Source: VAZQ01 sp963817015 (GTDB taxonomy: Bacteria; Pseudomonadota; Alphaproteobacteria; Rhizobiales; Xanthobacteraceae). From it: DNA of 64,000 bases. The DNA is taken from positions 124,001-188,000 of the forward strand of contig CAWFMV010000019.1 of the NCBI GenBank assembly GCA_963817015.1, written 5' to 3'. Below, piece by piece: positions 9,142 to 19,205 of this stretch (positions are counted from its first letter, which is position 1; each line of letters begins with the position of its first letter). The notes beneath the pieces were generated by a model. That model saw nothing but the letters and a program-made list of their open reading frames with translations. It searched no databases and was not told the DNA's origin. A program made the position numbers and the translations under genes.

Positions 9142-10781
9142 ATGCCGCTGATGAGCGGAGGTGATGCCGTCGTCCGATCGATCCTCGGCCACGGCGTATC
9201 GACGATCTATTGCCTGCCCGGCGTGCAGAGCGATCATCTGTTCAACGCCATGTTCGACGCCGGCGACGCGCTGCACGGTCGTGCATACGCGGCACGAGCA
9301 GGGCGCCGCCTATATGGCGCTCGGCGCCGCGCTCGCGACCGGCAAGCCCGCGGTCTATTCGGTGGTGCCGGGCCCGGGCTTCCTCAACAGCACGGCGGCG
9401 CTCGCCACGGCCTATTCGACCGGCGCGCAGCGTGCTCGCGCTGATCGGGCAGATCCCGAGCCGCGCGATCGACAAGGGCCATGGCCTGCTGCACGAGATT
9501 CCCGACCAGATCGGCATCCTGCGCACGCTCACCAAATGGGCGGACCGCGTCGGCAAGCCGCAGGATGCGCCCAGCGCTGGTCGGCACGCGCGTTCCAGCA
9601 GCTGCAATCCGGGCGGCCGCGGCCGGTCGGGCTCGAGGTGCCGCCCGACATGCTGGCCGCCAAGGCCGAGGTCGATCTCGATGTGCAGTTCGCGCCCGAG
9701 CCGGAGCCGCCGCTCGACGAGGACGCGATCGCGCGCGCCGCCGCAGCTGCTCGCCAAGGCCGAATGTCCGGTGATCTTCGTCGGTGGCGGCGCCAACGAG
9801 GCGGCCGCGGAGGTGCGCGCGCTCGCCGAGCGGCTCACCGCGCCGGTCGTCGCCTATCGCCGCGGCAAGGGCGTGCTCGATGAGCGCCATCCGCTCAGCC
9901 ACGTGCTGCTGGGCGGGCATCGCGCTCTGGGCGCAAGGCCGACGTGGTGCTGGCGGTCGGCACGCGCCTGCAGCTTCCGATCAATCGCCTGGGGCATCGA
10001 CGACAAGCTCACCATCATCAAGGTCGACATCGATCCGGCCGAGATGGATCGCATCCGCAAGCCCGAGATCGGCATCGTCGGCGATGCCGCAGCGGTGCTC
10101 AGGCGCCTCACGGCGCATCTCGCGCAAGCTCTCGCCGATGCGGCCGGATCGCGTCGAGGCGAGCCGCGCGCTCAAGGAGCGGTCGCCGCCGATCTTGCGG
10201 TGCTGGCGCCGCAGCTCGGCTATCTGCGCGCGATCCGCGACGTGCTGCCGGACAACGGCGTGGTGATCGATGAGCTGACGCAGGTCGGCTATGCGGCGCG
10301 CACCGCCTATCGAGGCGCGCGCGCCGCGCACCTACATCTCGTCGGGCTACCAGGGCACGCTCGGCTGGGGCGTCGCCACCGCGCTCGGCGCCAAGCATGC
10401 GCTCGGCGACGTGCCGGTGGTCGCGATCTCCGGCGACGGCGGCTTCATGTTCAACGTGCAGGAGCTTGCGACCGCGGTGCGCCACCGCATTCCGGCTCGT
10501 CGTCGTCGTGTTCAACGACGGCGCCTACGGCAACGTGCGCAACATGCAGCGCGACCTGCACGGCAACCGGCTGATCGGCTCCGACCTCGCCAATCCGGAT
10601 TTCGTGAAGCTCGCCGAGAGCTTCGGCATCGGCGGCTATCGCGTCAGCGGCCCGGAGGCGCTGCGGCGCGCGCTCGAGACAGGCGCTCGGCAAGAACGAG
10701 CCGGCGCTGATCGAGGTACCGTGCGGCGACATGCCGAGCCCCTGGCAGTTCATCGACATGCCGAAGGTGCGGGGTACATGA
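9142..10781 (+). CDS. ThDP-dependent enzyme, acetolactate-synthase/oxalyl-CoA-decarboxylase-like (many frameshifts)
   Basis: ATG 9142 follows GGAGGAG. The three ThDP-enzyme domains can be followed across frames: an N-terminal PYR domain with STIYCLPGVQSDHLFNAM and the activating Glu in TRHEQGAAYMALG; a central domain with CPVIFVGGGANEAAAEV and IIKVDIDPAEMDRI; and a C-terminal PP domain with the diphosphate/Mg motif ISGDGGFMFNVQELATA and VVFNDGAYGNVRN. It ends VPCGDMPSPWQFIDMPKV. The corrected length is about 545 aa. There are eight or more indels. The substrate is unknown. The Bug receptor upstream and hydrolase downstream suggest catabolism of an imported keto or hydroxy acid. Confidence 0.82.
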
Positions 10782-10806
10782 GCGCGGCTGTCAATCAGGG
10801 CGTCTC

Positions 10807-11801
10807 ATGGTAATTCGATTGCTGCGCATGACCGTGGTCGGCGTCGGAGTCCTGCTTTCGCTGCTTGCGGTGCTGGCCGCGGGTCACGATCGTCGGCGCG
10901 CGCATGATTGCGCGGCGCATCCGCCGGCCGGCCGGTTCGTGGAGGTCGCTGGCGGGCGGCTGCACGTGGTCGATCTCGACGGCGCGACGCAGCCCGTCCG
11001 ACGACGATCCGCCGGTGGTGCTGCTGCACGGCGCGAGCGGCAATCTCGAGGACATGCGGCTTGCGCTCGCCGACCGGCTCGAGCGCACGCCATCGCGTCA
11101 TCTTGGTCGATCGGCCCGGGCCATGGCTGGAGCGAGCGGCCGACGCGGACAATGCGCTCGCCGGCGCGCCAGGCCGCCATGATCGGCGAGATGCTGGAGC
11201 GGCTCGACGTCGGGCGCGCGATCATCGTGGCGCACTCGTTTGCCGGATCGGTCGCGACCGCGCTGGCGCTCGACGATCCCGGGCGCGTCGCCGGCCTCGT
11301 GCTGATCGCGCCGGTGCTCTATCCGTGGCGACGCGGCATCGCCTGGTACTACAGCCTCGCGGCGACGCCAGTCATCGGGCCGCTGTTCGCGCAGACGTTC
11401 GCCGTGCCGGTCGGCTCCGCTGCTGATGCGGCCGGTCGTCCGCGCGGTGTTCGCGCCGCAGGCAGCGCCCGCCGACTACGCCGAGCGCGCCGCCATCACG
11501 CTGGTGCTGCGGCCGCAGACCTTTCTCGCCAATGCCCGCGATGTCGCCGGCCTCAACGCGTTTGTGACGCGCCAGGCGCCACGCTACGCCAGCATCAAGG
11601 CGCCGACGATGATCATCACCGGCGATCGCGATACGATCGTGTCACCCGACATCCATGCGCGCGCTTTCGCTGCGAAGCGTACCGCAGAGCAAGCTCGTCG
11701 TGCTCGAAGGCGTCGGCCATATGCCGCATCACGTGGCGACCGATCGCGTGGTGGCAGCGATCGACGAGGTGACGGCAGAGGCCGTGTTGGCGGCGCGTTG
11801 A
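10807..11801 (+). CDS. Alpha/beta hydrolase, membrane-anchored (frameshifted)
   Basis: It starts 25 bp after the ThDP enzyme. An N-terminal hydrophobic segment (LLRMTVVGVGVLLSLLAVL) is followed by GRFVEVAGGRLHVVD, then PPVVLLHGASGNLEDMRLAL (oxyanion loop). The nucleophile elbow is IIVAHSFAGSVATALA, the acid MIITGDRDTIVSPDI and the histidine LEGVGHMPHHVA, so the triad is complete. About five frameshifts fall between 10880 and 11690. It is probably co-transcribed with the two upstream genes. The substrate is unknown. Confidence 0.8.
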
Positions 11802-11814
11802 TACGCTTGCGCTA

Positions 11815-13250
11815 TCAGCTCCCGCCGGCGCGTCCTGCCCGACAAACGCGATGCGCAGCATGTTGGTGGCGCCCGGCGTGCCGAGTGGCACGCCCGCCAC
11901 GATGATCACGCGCTGGCCGGCCTTGGCGAAGCCGTCCTTGAAGGCAAGCCGGCAAGCGCGCGCCACCATGTCGTCCAGGTCGCGCGCGTCCTCGGCCACG
12001 ATCGAGTGCACGCCCCAGACCAGCGACAGGCGGCGCGCGGTCGAGAGATTGGGCGAGATCGCGATCACCGGCGACTTCGGCCGCTCGCGCGCCACCCGCA
12101 GCGCGGTCGAGCCCGACGAGGTCCAGCAGATGATGGCCGCGAGATCGAGCGTGTCGGCGATCTGGCGTGCGGCCGCCGCGATCGCGTCGGCACCGGTCGA
12201 CTCGGGCTCGGTGCGCTGCGCGTGCAGGATGCCGCGATGGAGCGGATCTTTCTCCACCTCCTCGGCGATGCGGTTCATGGTGGTGACCGCCTCGACCGGA
12301 AATTGCCCGGCGGCTGATTCAGCCGACAGCATCACGGCGTCGGCGCCCTCGAAGATCGCGGTGGCGACGTCGGAGACCTCGGCGCGCGTCGGCACCGGCG
12401 CGGTGATCATGGACTCGAGCATCTGCGTCGCGACGACGACCGGCTTGCCGGCGCGGCGTGCGAGCCGCGTCATCTGCTTCTGGATGCCCGGCACCAGCTC
12501 GAGCGGCAGCTCGACGCCGAGGTCGCCGCGCGCCACCATCAGGGCGTCGGTGATGTCGATGATGTCGCCCAGGCGTTCGACCGCCTGCGGCTTCTCGATC
12601 TTGGCCATCACCAGCGCGCGGCCGCGCGTGATCTTCTTGGCCTCGGCGATATCGTCGGGCCGTTGGATGAAGGAGAGCGCCACCCAGTCGATGCCGGCGT
12701 CGAGCGCGGCGTCGAGATCGGAGCGATCCTTGGGGGCGAGCGCAGAGAACCCCAGCGTCGTCTGCGGCAGGCTCACGCCCTTGCGGTCCGACAGCTTGCC
12801 GCCGACCTCGACGCGCGTGGCGATGCGCTGCGCGCCTACCTCGGTGGCGGTGAGCCGCACCTTGCCGTCGTCGAGCAGCAACTGATGGCCGGGCTGGATG
12901 GCGGCGAAGATCTCCGCATGCGGCAGGTGCACGCGCGTTGCGTCGCCTGGCGCCTCGTCGGTATCGAGAAAGAACGTGTCGCCCTTGGCGAGCGTGATCG
13001 GACCGGCTCCGAAGCGCCCGATCCGCAGCTTCGGTCCCTGCAGGTCGACCAGGACGCCGATCGGCCGGCCGTACTCGAACTCGACCGCGCGGATCAGTGC
13101 CACGAGCTCGCGCATGCGATCATGCGAGGTGTGGCTCATATTGATGCGGAACACGTCCGCGCCGGCACGAAACAGGTCCGCGATGACGGTTCGGTCAGAC
13201 GACGCCGGTCCGAGCGTCGCCAGGATCTTGGTCCGGCGCAGTCGTCGCAT
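11815..13250 (-). CDS. pyk: Pyruvate kinase
   Basis: It converts phosphoenolpyruvate and ADP to pyruvate and ATP. From ATG 13250 the protein begins MRRLRRTKILATLGPASS, has RINMSHTSHD at 36-45, VDLQGPKLRIGRF at 68-80, the active-site block LVMAKIEKPQAVER near 213-226 and ALMVARGDLGVELPLE near 237-252. The C-terminal allosteric domain ends GTPGATNMLRIAFVGQD. The annotated frame runs on to 11616 over the 3' end of the opposing hydrolase. A one-base shift near 11825 gives a stop at 11815 and the usual length of about 478 aa. The ATG overlaps the DUF1036 stop (TGATG). This gckA-DUF1036-pyk order matches rhizobial ttuD-ttuE loci. Confidence 0.93.
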
Positions 13251-13819
13251 CAGTTCTTGCTTCGGGGTGACTGCACTGGTGGGCGCCCTGACGAGGGCGG
13301 CGGGACGACCGGAGCGCGCGACTGCAGCGGCTGCTGCGGCGCGGCTTCGGCGGATTCGGTGAGCTGCACTGTCCATGACGGCTGCTCGCCGGTATCGACC
13401 TCGAAGAAGCCGGTCCGGTCAAAGCCGCGCGCGAGGCAGTCCTCGGTGCCGCGGATGGTGAACTCCTTGTCGCGCGAGCACATGTAGGCCTGTCCGGACC
13501 ATTCGCCGTTGCGGTCATAGTCGACCGCATAGATGTAGTAATACCTAGCTACGAGCGGCCCGCGCATCAATGTCTCGCATGTGCGCGGCGGCAGGTTCCA
13601 CCAGCCCTCGGTGCTCCAGCCATCGTTCTCCTTGTAGCCCAACGAAATGCCAACGCGGCTCGTGGTGTTGTTGCAAAGCCGGAAATCGGCAGCGGCGGGC
13701 TGCGGCGCGAGCACGATCATGCCGGCCAGCGCGCACCCCAAGAGCGCGCCAGAGCGGGCGTCGGTCAGGCGGCAGCACGGGACCTGGTGCAAGCTCATCG
13801 TGGTCCGTCGGTCCTTCAT
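13250..13819 (-). CDS. DUF1036 exported protein
   Basis: About 189 aa from ATG 13819, which follows GAGAACG; ATG 13798 is an alternative. A signal peptide ends ...APQPAAA, followed by the DUF1036 core DFRLCNNTTSRVGISLGYKE, GWWNLPPRTCETLM and YYYIYAVDYDRNGEWSG. Five cysteines are spread through the core. A Pro-rich tail follows. Its function is unknown, but it is recurrently found next to pyruvate kinase in Rhizobiales. Its stop overlaps the pyk start. Confidence 0.88.
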   Translation of the reverse strand: MKDRRTTMSLHQVPCCRLTDARSGALLGCALAGMIVLAPQPAAADFRLCNNTTSRVGISLGYKENDGWSTEGWWNLPPRTCETLMRGPLVARYYYIYAVDYDRNGEWSGQAYMCSRDKEFTIRGTEDCLARGFDRTGFFEVDTGEQPSWTVQLTESAEAAPQQPLQSRAPVVPPPSSGRPPVQSPRSKN

Positions 13820-13866
13820 CGTTCTCGCGGGCCGGATTTCACGCAGGCGGTTAGGGGCTGTCAACC

Positions 13867-15156
13867 TCAACTATCAACCAGGATAGCCCGGAAATCGTTC
13901 ACGTTGGTACAGGTCGGACCCGGTTTCAAAAGGTTATCAAGGCTGGAGAAGAATTTCGTCGAATTGTTGTCACAAAGGTAGGTGGCAGCATCGAGGCCGA
14001 GCTCGCGGGCGCGTTGGAGGGTTGTGTGGTCCACATAGGCCCCGGCGGGATCGTCAGGGCTGCCCACCCCGCCGTCAGTGCCATCAGTATCGCCTGCCAG
14101 GCCTGCAATGCCGGCTGCGCCGTCGAGCGCCAGCGCGAGGGCCAGCGCATATTCCTGATTTGGCCCGCCACGCCCATTGCCACGCACCGTCACAGTCAGC
14201 TCGCCGCCCGACAGGATGACAGCGCGGCGGCCCTTTGCCTTCAGGTCGCGGGCGATGCGGGCGTGCTCGGCCGCGACGGCGCGCGCCTCGCCCTCGAGCG
14301 CGGTGCCAAGCAACACGCAGTCATAGCCGGCGGAGCGCACCGCAGCTTCGACGCTGTTGAAGACGTCCGCTGGTCGTGCAGCGAGCACAAACGAGGTGTT
14401 GGCAAACAGCGGATCGCCCGGCTTGGGCGATTCGTTCTCCGGATCGGCGAGCGCGCGGGTGATGGCTGTGGGCACGGCGAGTCCATGGCGCGCCAGGATG
14501 GCGCGCGCGTCTGCGAGTGTTGAAGGATCCGGCACTGTCGGACCCGAGCCGATCACCGCTGGATCGTCGCCGGGCACGTCCGAGATCGCGATGGTGATGA
14601 GTCGCGCTGGCTGTGCGCGTGCAGCCAGGCGGCCGCCCTTGATGCGCGAGAGATGCTTGCGCACGGTGTTGATCTCGGTAATCGACGCGCCGCAGGCAAG
14701 CAGCGATTTGGTCAGCGCCTGCTTCTCGACGAGCGACAGGTCTGCAGCCGGCGCAATCCAGTTGGCCGAGGCCCCGCCCGAGATCAACGCAAGCACAAGA
14801 TCGTCGGGGCCGGCGGAGTCGGCGAGCGCGAGCGTCTCGATCGTGGCGGCAATCCCGGTCGCGTCGGGAACAGGATGGCCGGCTTCGACTACGCGAATGA
14901 TCCGGGTTGGACGCGCATAGCCGTGCCGCGTGACGGCAAGCCCCGCGATGCGACTTGCCGGCACGCCGATATCATCAAGGTAATGGCGCTCGGCGACTTC
15001 AGCCATCGAGCCAGCAGCCTTGCCGGCGGCCAGAATGATGATCCGTCCGGAGGCAGGCGGCGCTGGCAGGTGCGCCGGCAGGCATTGCGACGGATGCGCC
15101 GCCGCGACGGCGATGTCGTACAGGTGTTCGAGGAAGGCGTGGAGTGATGTAGCCAA
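13867..15156 (-). CDS. gckA: Glycerate 2-kinase (MOFRL family; formerly called hydroxypyruvate reductase)
   Basis: This intact protein phosphorylates glycerate to 2-phosphoglycerate, which feeds pyruvate kinase in the same cluster. Family blocks are IIILAAGKAAGSMAEVAERH, VVEAGHPVPDATG, LVLALISGGASANW, ITEINTVRKHLSRIKGGRLA and IAISDVPGDDPAVIGSGPT. The C-terminal MOFRL domain has AVILSGGELTVTVRGNGRGG and LAGDTDGTDGGVGS. No ATG is in frame near the start. TTG 15156 follows AAAGGACGGCAC and gives MATSLHAFLEHLYDIAV; TTG 15180 is less likely because it lacks a ribosome-binding site. Confidence 0.93.
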   Translation of the reverse strand: MATSLHAFLEHLYDIAVAAAHPSQCLPAHLPAPPASGRIIILAAGKAAGSMAEVAERHYLDDIGVPASRIAGLAVTRHGYARPTRIIRVVEAGHPVPDATGIAATIETLALADSAGPDDLVLALISGGASANWIAPAADLSLVEKQALTKSLLACGASITEINTVRKHLSRIKGGRLAARAQPARLITIAISDVPGDDPAVIGSGPTVPDPSTLADARAILARHGLAVPTAITRALADPENESPKPGDPLFANTSFVLAARPADVFNSVEAAVRSAGYDCVLLGTALEGEARAVAAEHARIARDLKAKGRRAVILSGGELTVTVRGNGRGGPNQEYALALALALDGAAGIAGLAGDTDGTDGGVGSPDDPAGAYVDHTTLQRARELGLDAATYLCDNNSTKFFSSLDNLLKPGPTCTNVNDFRAILVDS

Positions 15157-15354
15157 GTGCCGTCCTTTGGTTGTTGGCAAGTCAGTGCGACATAGCCGCA
15201 GTTGTAGCTGGTTCCAATCTAAACTAGGCTATCTGGCAGCGCCTGTCGGCCACAGTGCCGGCGAACACTCCGCAAGCAATGCTGCAGCAGGCCGCGGGGC
15301 AATAACAATCCACATCAACAATTCACATTGGGGACGAACACAGGGAGGCAACGC

Positions 15355-15813
15355 ATGCCGGCAGTTGCGTTCACGATCAACAGCAAGGCGGTCACGGTCG
15401 AGGCTGAGCCCGACACGCCGCTGCTTTGGGTGGTGCGCGAGCACCTGAAACTCACGGGCACCAAATTCGGTTGCGGCTCGGGCCTCTGCGGCGCCTGCAC
15501 GGTCCATCTCGATGGCATCGCGGTGCGCTCCTGCCAGGTGCCGTTCGAGCAGGTGAGCGGCAAGAAGGTCACCACCATCGAGGGCCTGTCGCCCACCAGC
15601 AATCATCCGCTGCAGAAGGCCTGGATCGCCGAGCAGGTGCCGCAATGCGGCTACTGCCAGTCCGGGCAGATCATGCAGGCGGCCGAGCTTCTGGCGAAGA
15701 CCAGACGGCCGACGCGCGAGCAGATCGTCGCCCACATGGACGGCAACATCTGTCGCTGCGGCACCTATCCACGCATCGTGCGCGCGATCGAGCGCGCCGC
15801 GCGGGAGGGCTAA
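15355..15813 (+). CDS. [2Fe-2S] subunit of an isoquinoline-1-oxidoreductase-type molybdenum hydroxylase
   Basis: Intact 152-aa protein; ATG 15355 follows GGGAGG. The plant-type [2Fe-2S] motif uses Cys40, Cys45, Cys48 and Cys60 (FGCGSGLCGAC). The second cluster uses Cys98, Cys101, Cys133 and Cys135 (CGYCQSGQ and ICRCGTYPR). These are the two clusters of the IorA/CoxS family, which pass electrons from the molybdenum site. The large subunit begins three bases after the stop, so the two are co-translated. This and the large subunit form an aldehyde or N-heterocycle oxidase; the exact substrate is unknown. Confidence 0.95.
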   Translation: MPAVAFTINSKAVTVEAEPDTPLLWVVREHLKLTGTKFGCGSGLCGACTVHLDGIAVRSCQVPFEQVSGKKVTTIEGLSPTSNHPLQKAWIAEQVPQCGYCQSGQIMQAAELLAKTRRPTREQIVAHMDGNICRCGTYPRIVRAIERAAREG

Positions 15814-15816
15814 GCC

Positions 15817-18034
15817 ATGACCGAGAAGCAAGGCACTCTCGATACGGCCGTCAGCCGTCGCAGCTTCGTCAAAGGCGCGGCCGGACTGACGTTCTCCTTC
15901 ACGCTTGGCGGCGCAGTGCTCGGTCGCGCATCCGAGGCTTTTGCCGCCGAGGGCGCGAAGCTCAACGCCTGGGTGACGATCGGCACCGACAACGCGATCA
16001 CGATTCTCTGTCCGACCTCCGAGATGGGGCAGGGCGTGCTGACCTCGCTGCCGCTCATTCTGGCGGAGGAGCTCGACGCCGACTGGTCGAAAGTCAAATG
16101 CGAGTTCGCGCCGAACAATCCGGGGCTCTATGGCGGCGTCCACAAGATGTTTCCAGGCGCGCAGGTGACGCTCGCGAGCGTCTCGGTGCCGGCCTATTAC
16201 ATGCCGCTGCGGCTCGCGGGTGCGCAGGCGCGCAGGGTGCTCATCGATAACGTCGCTGAGCAGTGGAAGGTGCCGGCCGCCGAGCTGACGACCGACCGCA
16301 GCACCGTGATCCATCGCAAGTCCGGGCGGCGCATCTCCTATGGCGAGGTCGCGAAGTTTGCGAAGGTGCCGGCCGAGCTGCCGAAGATCGCCGAGGCCGA
16401 TCTCAAGAAGCCTGCACAGTTCAAGCTGATCGGCCGCAAGGACCTCAAGCGTGTCGACGTGCCGTCCAAGGTCAACGGCACCGCCCGCTATGGCATCGAT
16501 GTGCAGGTGCCGGGCATGGTCTACGCCAGCGTGCTGCAGACGCCGATGGACGGCGCCAAGGCTGAGAGCGTCAACGCCGACGAGGTGATGAAGATCAAGG
16601 GCGTGACGCGGGTAATTCCGCTTCCATTCGGAGTAGCGGTGGTCGGCGATACGGTCGAGGCGACGCGCAGCGGGCGCAATGCCCTGAAGGTCGCCTGGAA
16701 CACGTCGGAAGCGAAGGCCGCGCCATTCGATTCGGAAAAGGCGAAAGCCGACTACGCCCAGAAGGGCGCCGATCCCAATGTCGAGGCGAAGGAATGGTAC
16801 AACGTCGGCGATGCCGCCAAGGCGCTCGCCGGCGCTGCCAAGACGATCGAAGCGACCTACTGGTCGGAGCACACCTATCACGCCCAGATGGAGCCGATGA
16901 ACGCGGTCGCCCAGGTCTCGGACGACGGTCAGTCGGCGGAGATCTGGGTCGGCACGCAGGTGCAGCCGCTCGCCGCGGCGGTGGTGGCCGGAGTGCTCAA
17001 GACCACGCCCGACAAGGTCAAGATCAATCTGCAGCTGCTCGGCGGCGGCTTCGGCCGGCGCATCTGGCCGGACGCGCCGGTGCAGGCGGCGGTGATCGCC
17101 AACATCGTCAAGAAGCCGGTCAAGCTCATCCTCACGCGCGAGGATGACATCGCGGCCGCGCGGCCGCGTCCGATGACGCATCATGTCCTCAAGGCCGGGC
17201 TCGACGACAAGGGCAACCTCATCGGCTGGCATCATCGGATCGTGGCCGAGAATGTCGATGCGGTCGCGGCGCCGCCGCGCTTCCAGGCGACCGGCGGCCA
17301 GGACATCATCGGCTGGCGCGGGCATGGAGCAGGAGTTCTACACCATCCCCAATATCCGGGCCGAAGGTGTGCGCGAGCAGCGTGGCATGCGCGTGCATGC
17401 CTGGCGCGGCATCGGCGCCGGCTACAACAAGTTCGTCAGCGAATCGTTCGTCGATGAGATCGCCGCGGCGCGCGGCGTCGATCCGCTCGCGATGCGGCTC
17501 GAGCTCACCAAGAATCATCCGCGCGCCAGCGCGGTGATCAAGGCGGTGGCCGAGATGGCGGACTGGAAGCGCAAACGGCCGGGTCGCGGGCTCGGGCTTG
17601 CGTTTGCCGACTATCACGACACGCTGACGGCCGGCATCGCGGAGATTTCCATCGATCGTGCGACCGGCAAGATCAAGGTGCACAACTATTGGATCGTGGC
17701 CGATCCCGGTCTCGTCATCCATCCCGATAACGCGCTCGCGCAGATCGAAAGCGCCGTGATCTACGGACTGAGCGGCGCGCTGTCGGAGGAGCTGACCGTC
17801 AAGGACGGCGCCGTGCAGCAGTCGAACTTCGGCGACTATCACGTGTTGCGCATGAGCGATGTGCCGCAGATCCACACGCGCATTCTCACGACCAGCAACC
17901 CGCCCACCGGTATGGGCGAGATCGGCCTGCCGTGCGTGGCGCCCGCGATCGGCAACGCGGTGTTCCAGCTCACCGGCAAGCGGCTGCGCCACCTGCCGAT
18001 GTCGTCCGCGCGGGTGAAGACGGCGCTGGCGTAG
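15817..18034 (+). CDS. Molybdenum-binding large subunit, isoquinoline-1-oxidoreductase (IorB) type (one frameshift)
   Basis: It carries a twin-arginine signal, SRRSFVKGAAGLTFSFTLGG, so the complex is probably exported to the periplasm folded. The molybdopterin-binding domains show CPTSEMGQGVLTSLPLILAE, WSEHTYHAQMEPMNAVA, LLGGGFGRRIWPDAPVQAAV and NPPTGMGEIGLPCVAPAIGN. An extra G in the GGG at 17320-17322 breaks the frame; removing it joins IIGWRG to MEQEFYTIPNI. The length without the error is about 738 aa, normal for IorB. A strong terminator follows. Confidence 0.93.
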
Positions 18035-18055
18035 CCAGGCTTAACAACCGTCAGG

Positions 18056-18085
18056 GCCCGCCGCGCCTCGTGCGGCGGGCTTTTT
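18056..18085 (+). terminator. Rho-independent terminator after the molybdenum hydroxylase
   Basis: GCCCGCCGC at 18056-18064 pairs perfectly with GCGGCGGGC at 18072-18080 around a 7-base loop, and five T follow at 18081-18085. It lies 22 bp after the large-subunit stop. Confidence 0.92.
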
Positions 18086-18163
18086 CATGGCTGGCAGGGG
18101 ACGCGGCGCGCGACTATCTTGAGGGCCGACCCCATTGCGGAGACATATCGCGGAGAACCGGCC

Positions 18164-18460
18164 ATGGACGACAAGACCCGCACCGAGCTCGAGGCGGCCG
18201 CCTTCCGGCGGCTGCTGGAGCATTTGCGCACCCGCACCGACGTGCAGAACATCGACATGATGAACCTCGCCGGCTTCTGCCGGAACTGCCTCTCCAACTG
18301 GATGAAGGAGGCCGCCGACGCCAACGGCGTGCCGATGAGCAAGGACCAGAGCCGGGAGGCGGTCTACGGCATGCCGTTCGAGGATTGGAAGGCGAAGTAC
18401 CAGAAAGAGGCCGGCGCGGAGAAGCTCGCCACGTTTGAAAAAGCAAGGCCGAAACACTGA
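18164..18460 (+). CDS. DUF1244 family protein
   Basis: Intact 98-aa cytoplasmic protein; ATG 18164 follows GGAGAACC. It matches the DUF1244 pattern: AAFRRLLEHLRTRTDVQNID, then NLAGFCRNCLSNWMKEAA with two cysteines, and VYGMPFEDWKAKYQKEA. The family is widespread and conserved in proteobacteria, but its biochemical role is not known to me. It stands between the hydroxylase terminator and the GapR gene, with its own upstream region. Confidence 0.92.
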   Translation: MDDKTRTELEAAAFRRLLEHLRTRTDVQNIDMMNLAGFCRNCLSNWMKEAADANGVPMSKDQSREAVYGMPFEDWKAKYQKEAGAEKLATFEKARPKH

Positions 18461-18576
18461 TTGTCCACGGTCGCAGTCTACCGTTGTGGATGACGGCGGC
18501 CTGCGCTTGACCCTGACGCCCGACTCCCGATCCTTCTTGCCGGAACGCGATGTTGCGTGAACGGAAGGAGTGAACG

Positions 18577-18873
18577 ATGGCGACCGCTGGGACTTCTGAG
18601 ACCGCTGTTAATGGCAGCCGGGATGAAGAGGCGACCGTCAGCTTTGGGCGCGATCAGCTCAAGGCCTTCATCGAGCGAATCGAGCGGCTGGAGGAGGAGA
18701 AGAAGGCGCTCGGCGACGACATCCGCGACGTCTATGCCGAGGCCAAAGGGACGGGCTTCGACGTGAAGGCGCTGCGTGCGATCGTGCGCATGCGCAAGCA
18801 GGACGTCAACGAGCGCAAGGAGCAGGAGGCGCTGATCGAGACCTATCTGCATGCGCTTGGCATGCTGAATTGA
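18577..18873 (+). CDS. gapR: DUF2312 nucleoid-associated protein, GapR-like
   Basis: Intact 98-aa protein; the start follows GGAAGGAG. The core QLKAFIERIERLEEEKKALG, DIRDVYAEAKGTGFDVKALR and AIVRMRKQDVNERKEQEAL is a long amphipathic coiled coil of the DUF2312 family. Caulobacter GapR, of this family, binds AT-rich and overtwisted DNA and supports chromosome replication. The assignment rests on family similarity. The Ser/Thr-rich N-terminal 20 residues are variable. Confidence 0.93.
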   Translation: MATAGTSETAVNGSRDEEATVSFGRDQLKAFIERIERLEEEKKALGDDIRDVYAEAKGTGFDVKALRAIVRMRKQDVNERKEQEALIETYLHALGMLN

Positions 18874-18912
18874 GGCGCCCGCTTCCGAAGATGTGTAGCA
18901 GTGACCCTCCGT

Positions 18913-19024
18913 CTGTCGTCCCCGCGCAGGCGGGGACCCATACGACGCAGCTAGGCGACGTGGCAGGGCCAGCGATAATCGAAATCTTGGTGGTTATGGG
19001 TCCCCGCCTGCGCGGGGACGACAG
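18913..19024. repeat. REP-like palindromic element, copy 1
   Basis: Two 28-base arms, 18913-18940 and 18997-19024, are perfect reverse complements around a 56-base centre. Each arm is itself a hairpin, pairing TCCCCGC with GCGGGGA around a short loop. It lies between GapR and the convergent DUF882 gene. The remaining DNA to 19205 holds no ORF I can support. Other copies are at 33782, 36290 and 37979. Confidence 0.9.
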
Positions 19025-19205
19025 CGGCTGAGTTCGTACCAGGGACACTTGAGCACGCTGGGTTTCCCGCTTCGCGTGGTAACGAGCGGATTTAAGAGGC
19101 GATTCAAACTCAGCTCATCTCGCTACAATGCGCCGCCACGCCAAAAAACCCGCTTGCGCGTGTCTTTGTTTAAATCGATGAGCTTGTCGTCGTCGCTGAC
19201 GCCGA

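Noticed and set aside
11616..11814. A 66-residue C-terminal extension of pyruvate kinase
   Set aside because: It lies over the 3' end of the opposing hydrolase gene and has no family support; a one-base shift gives the normal end.
15229..17325. A 698-aa open frame on the minus strand across the molybdenum hydroxylase genes
   Set aside because: It is antisense to two well-supported genes, is rich in His/Arg/Leu as GC-rich shadow frames are, and has no start site or motif.
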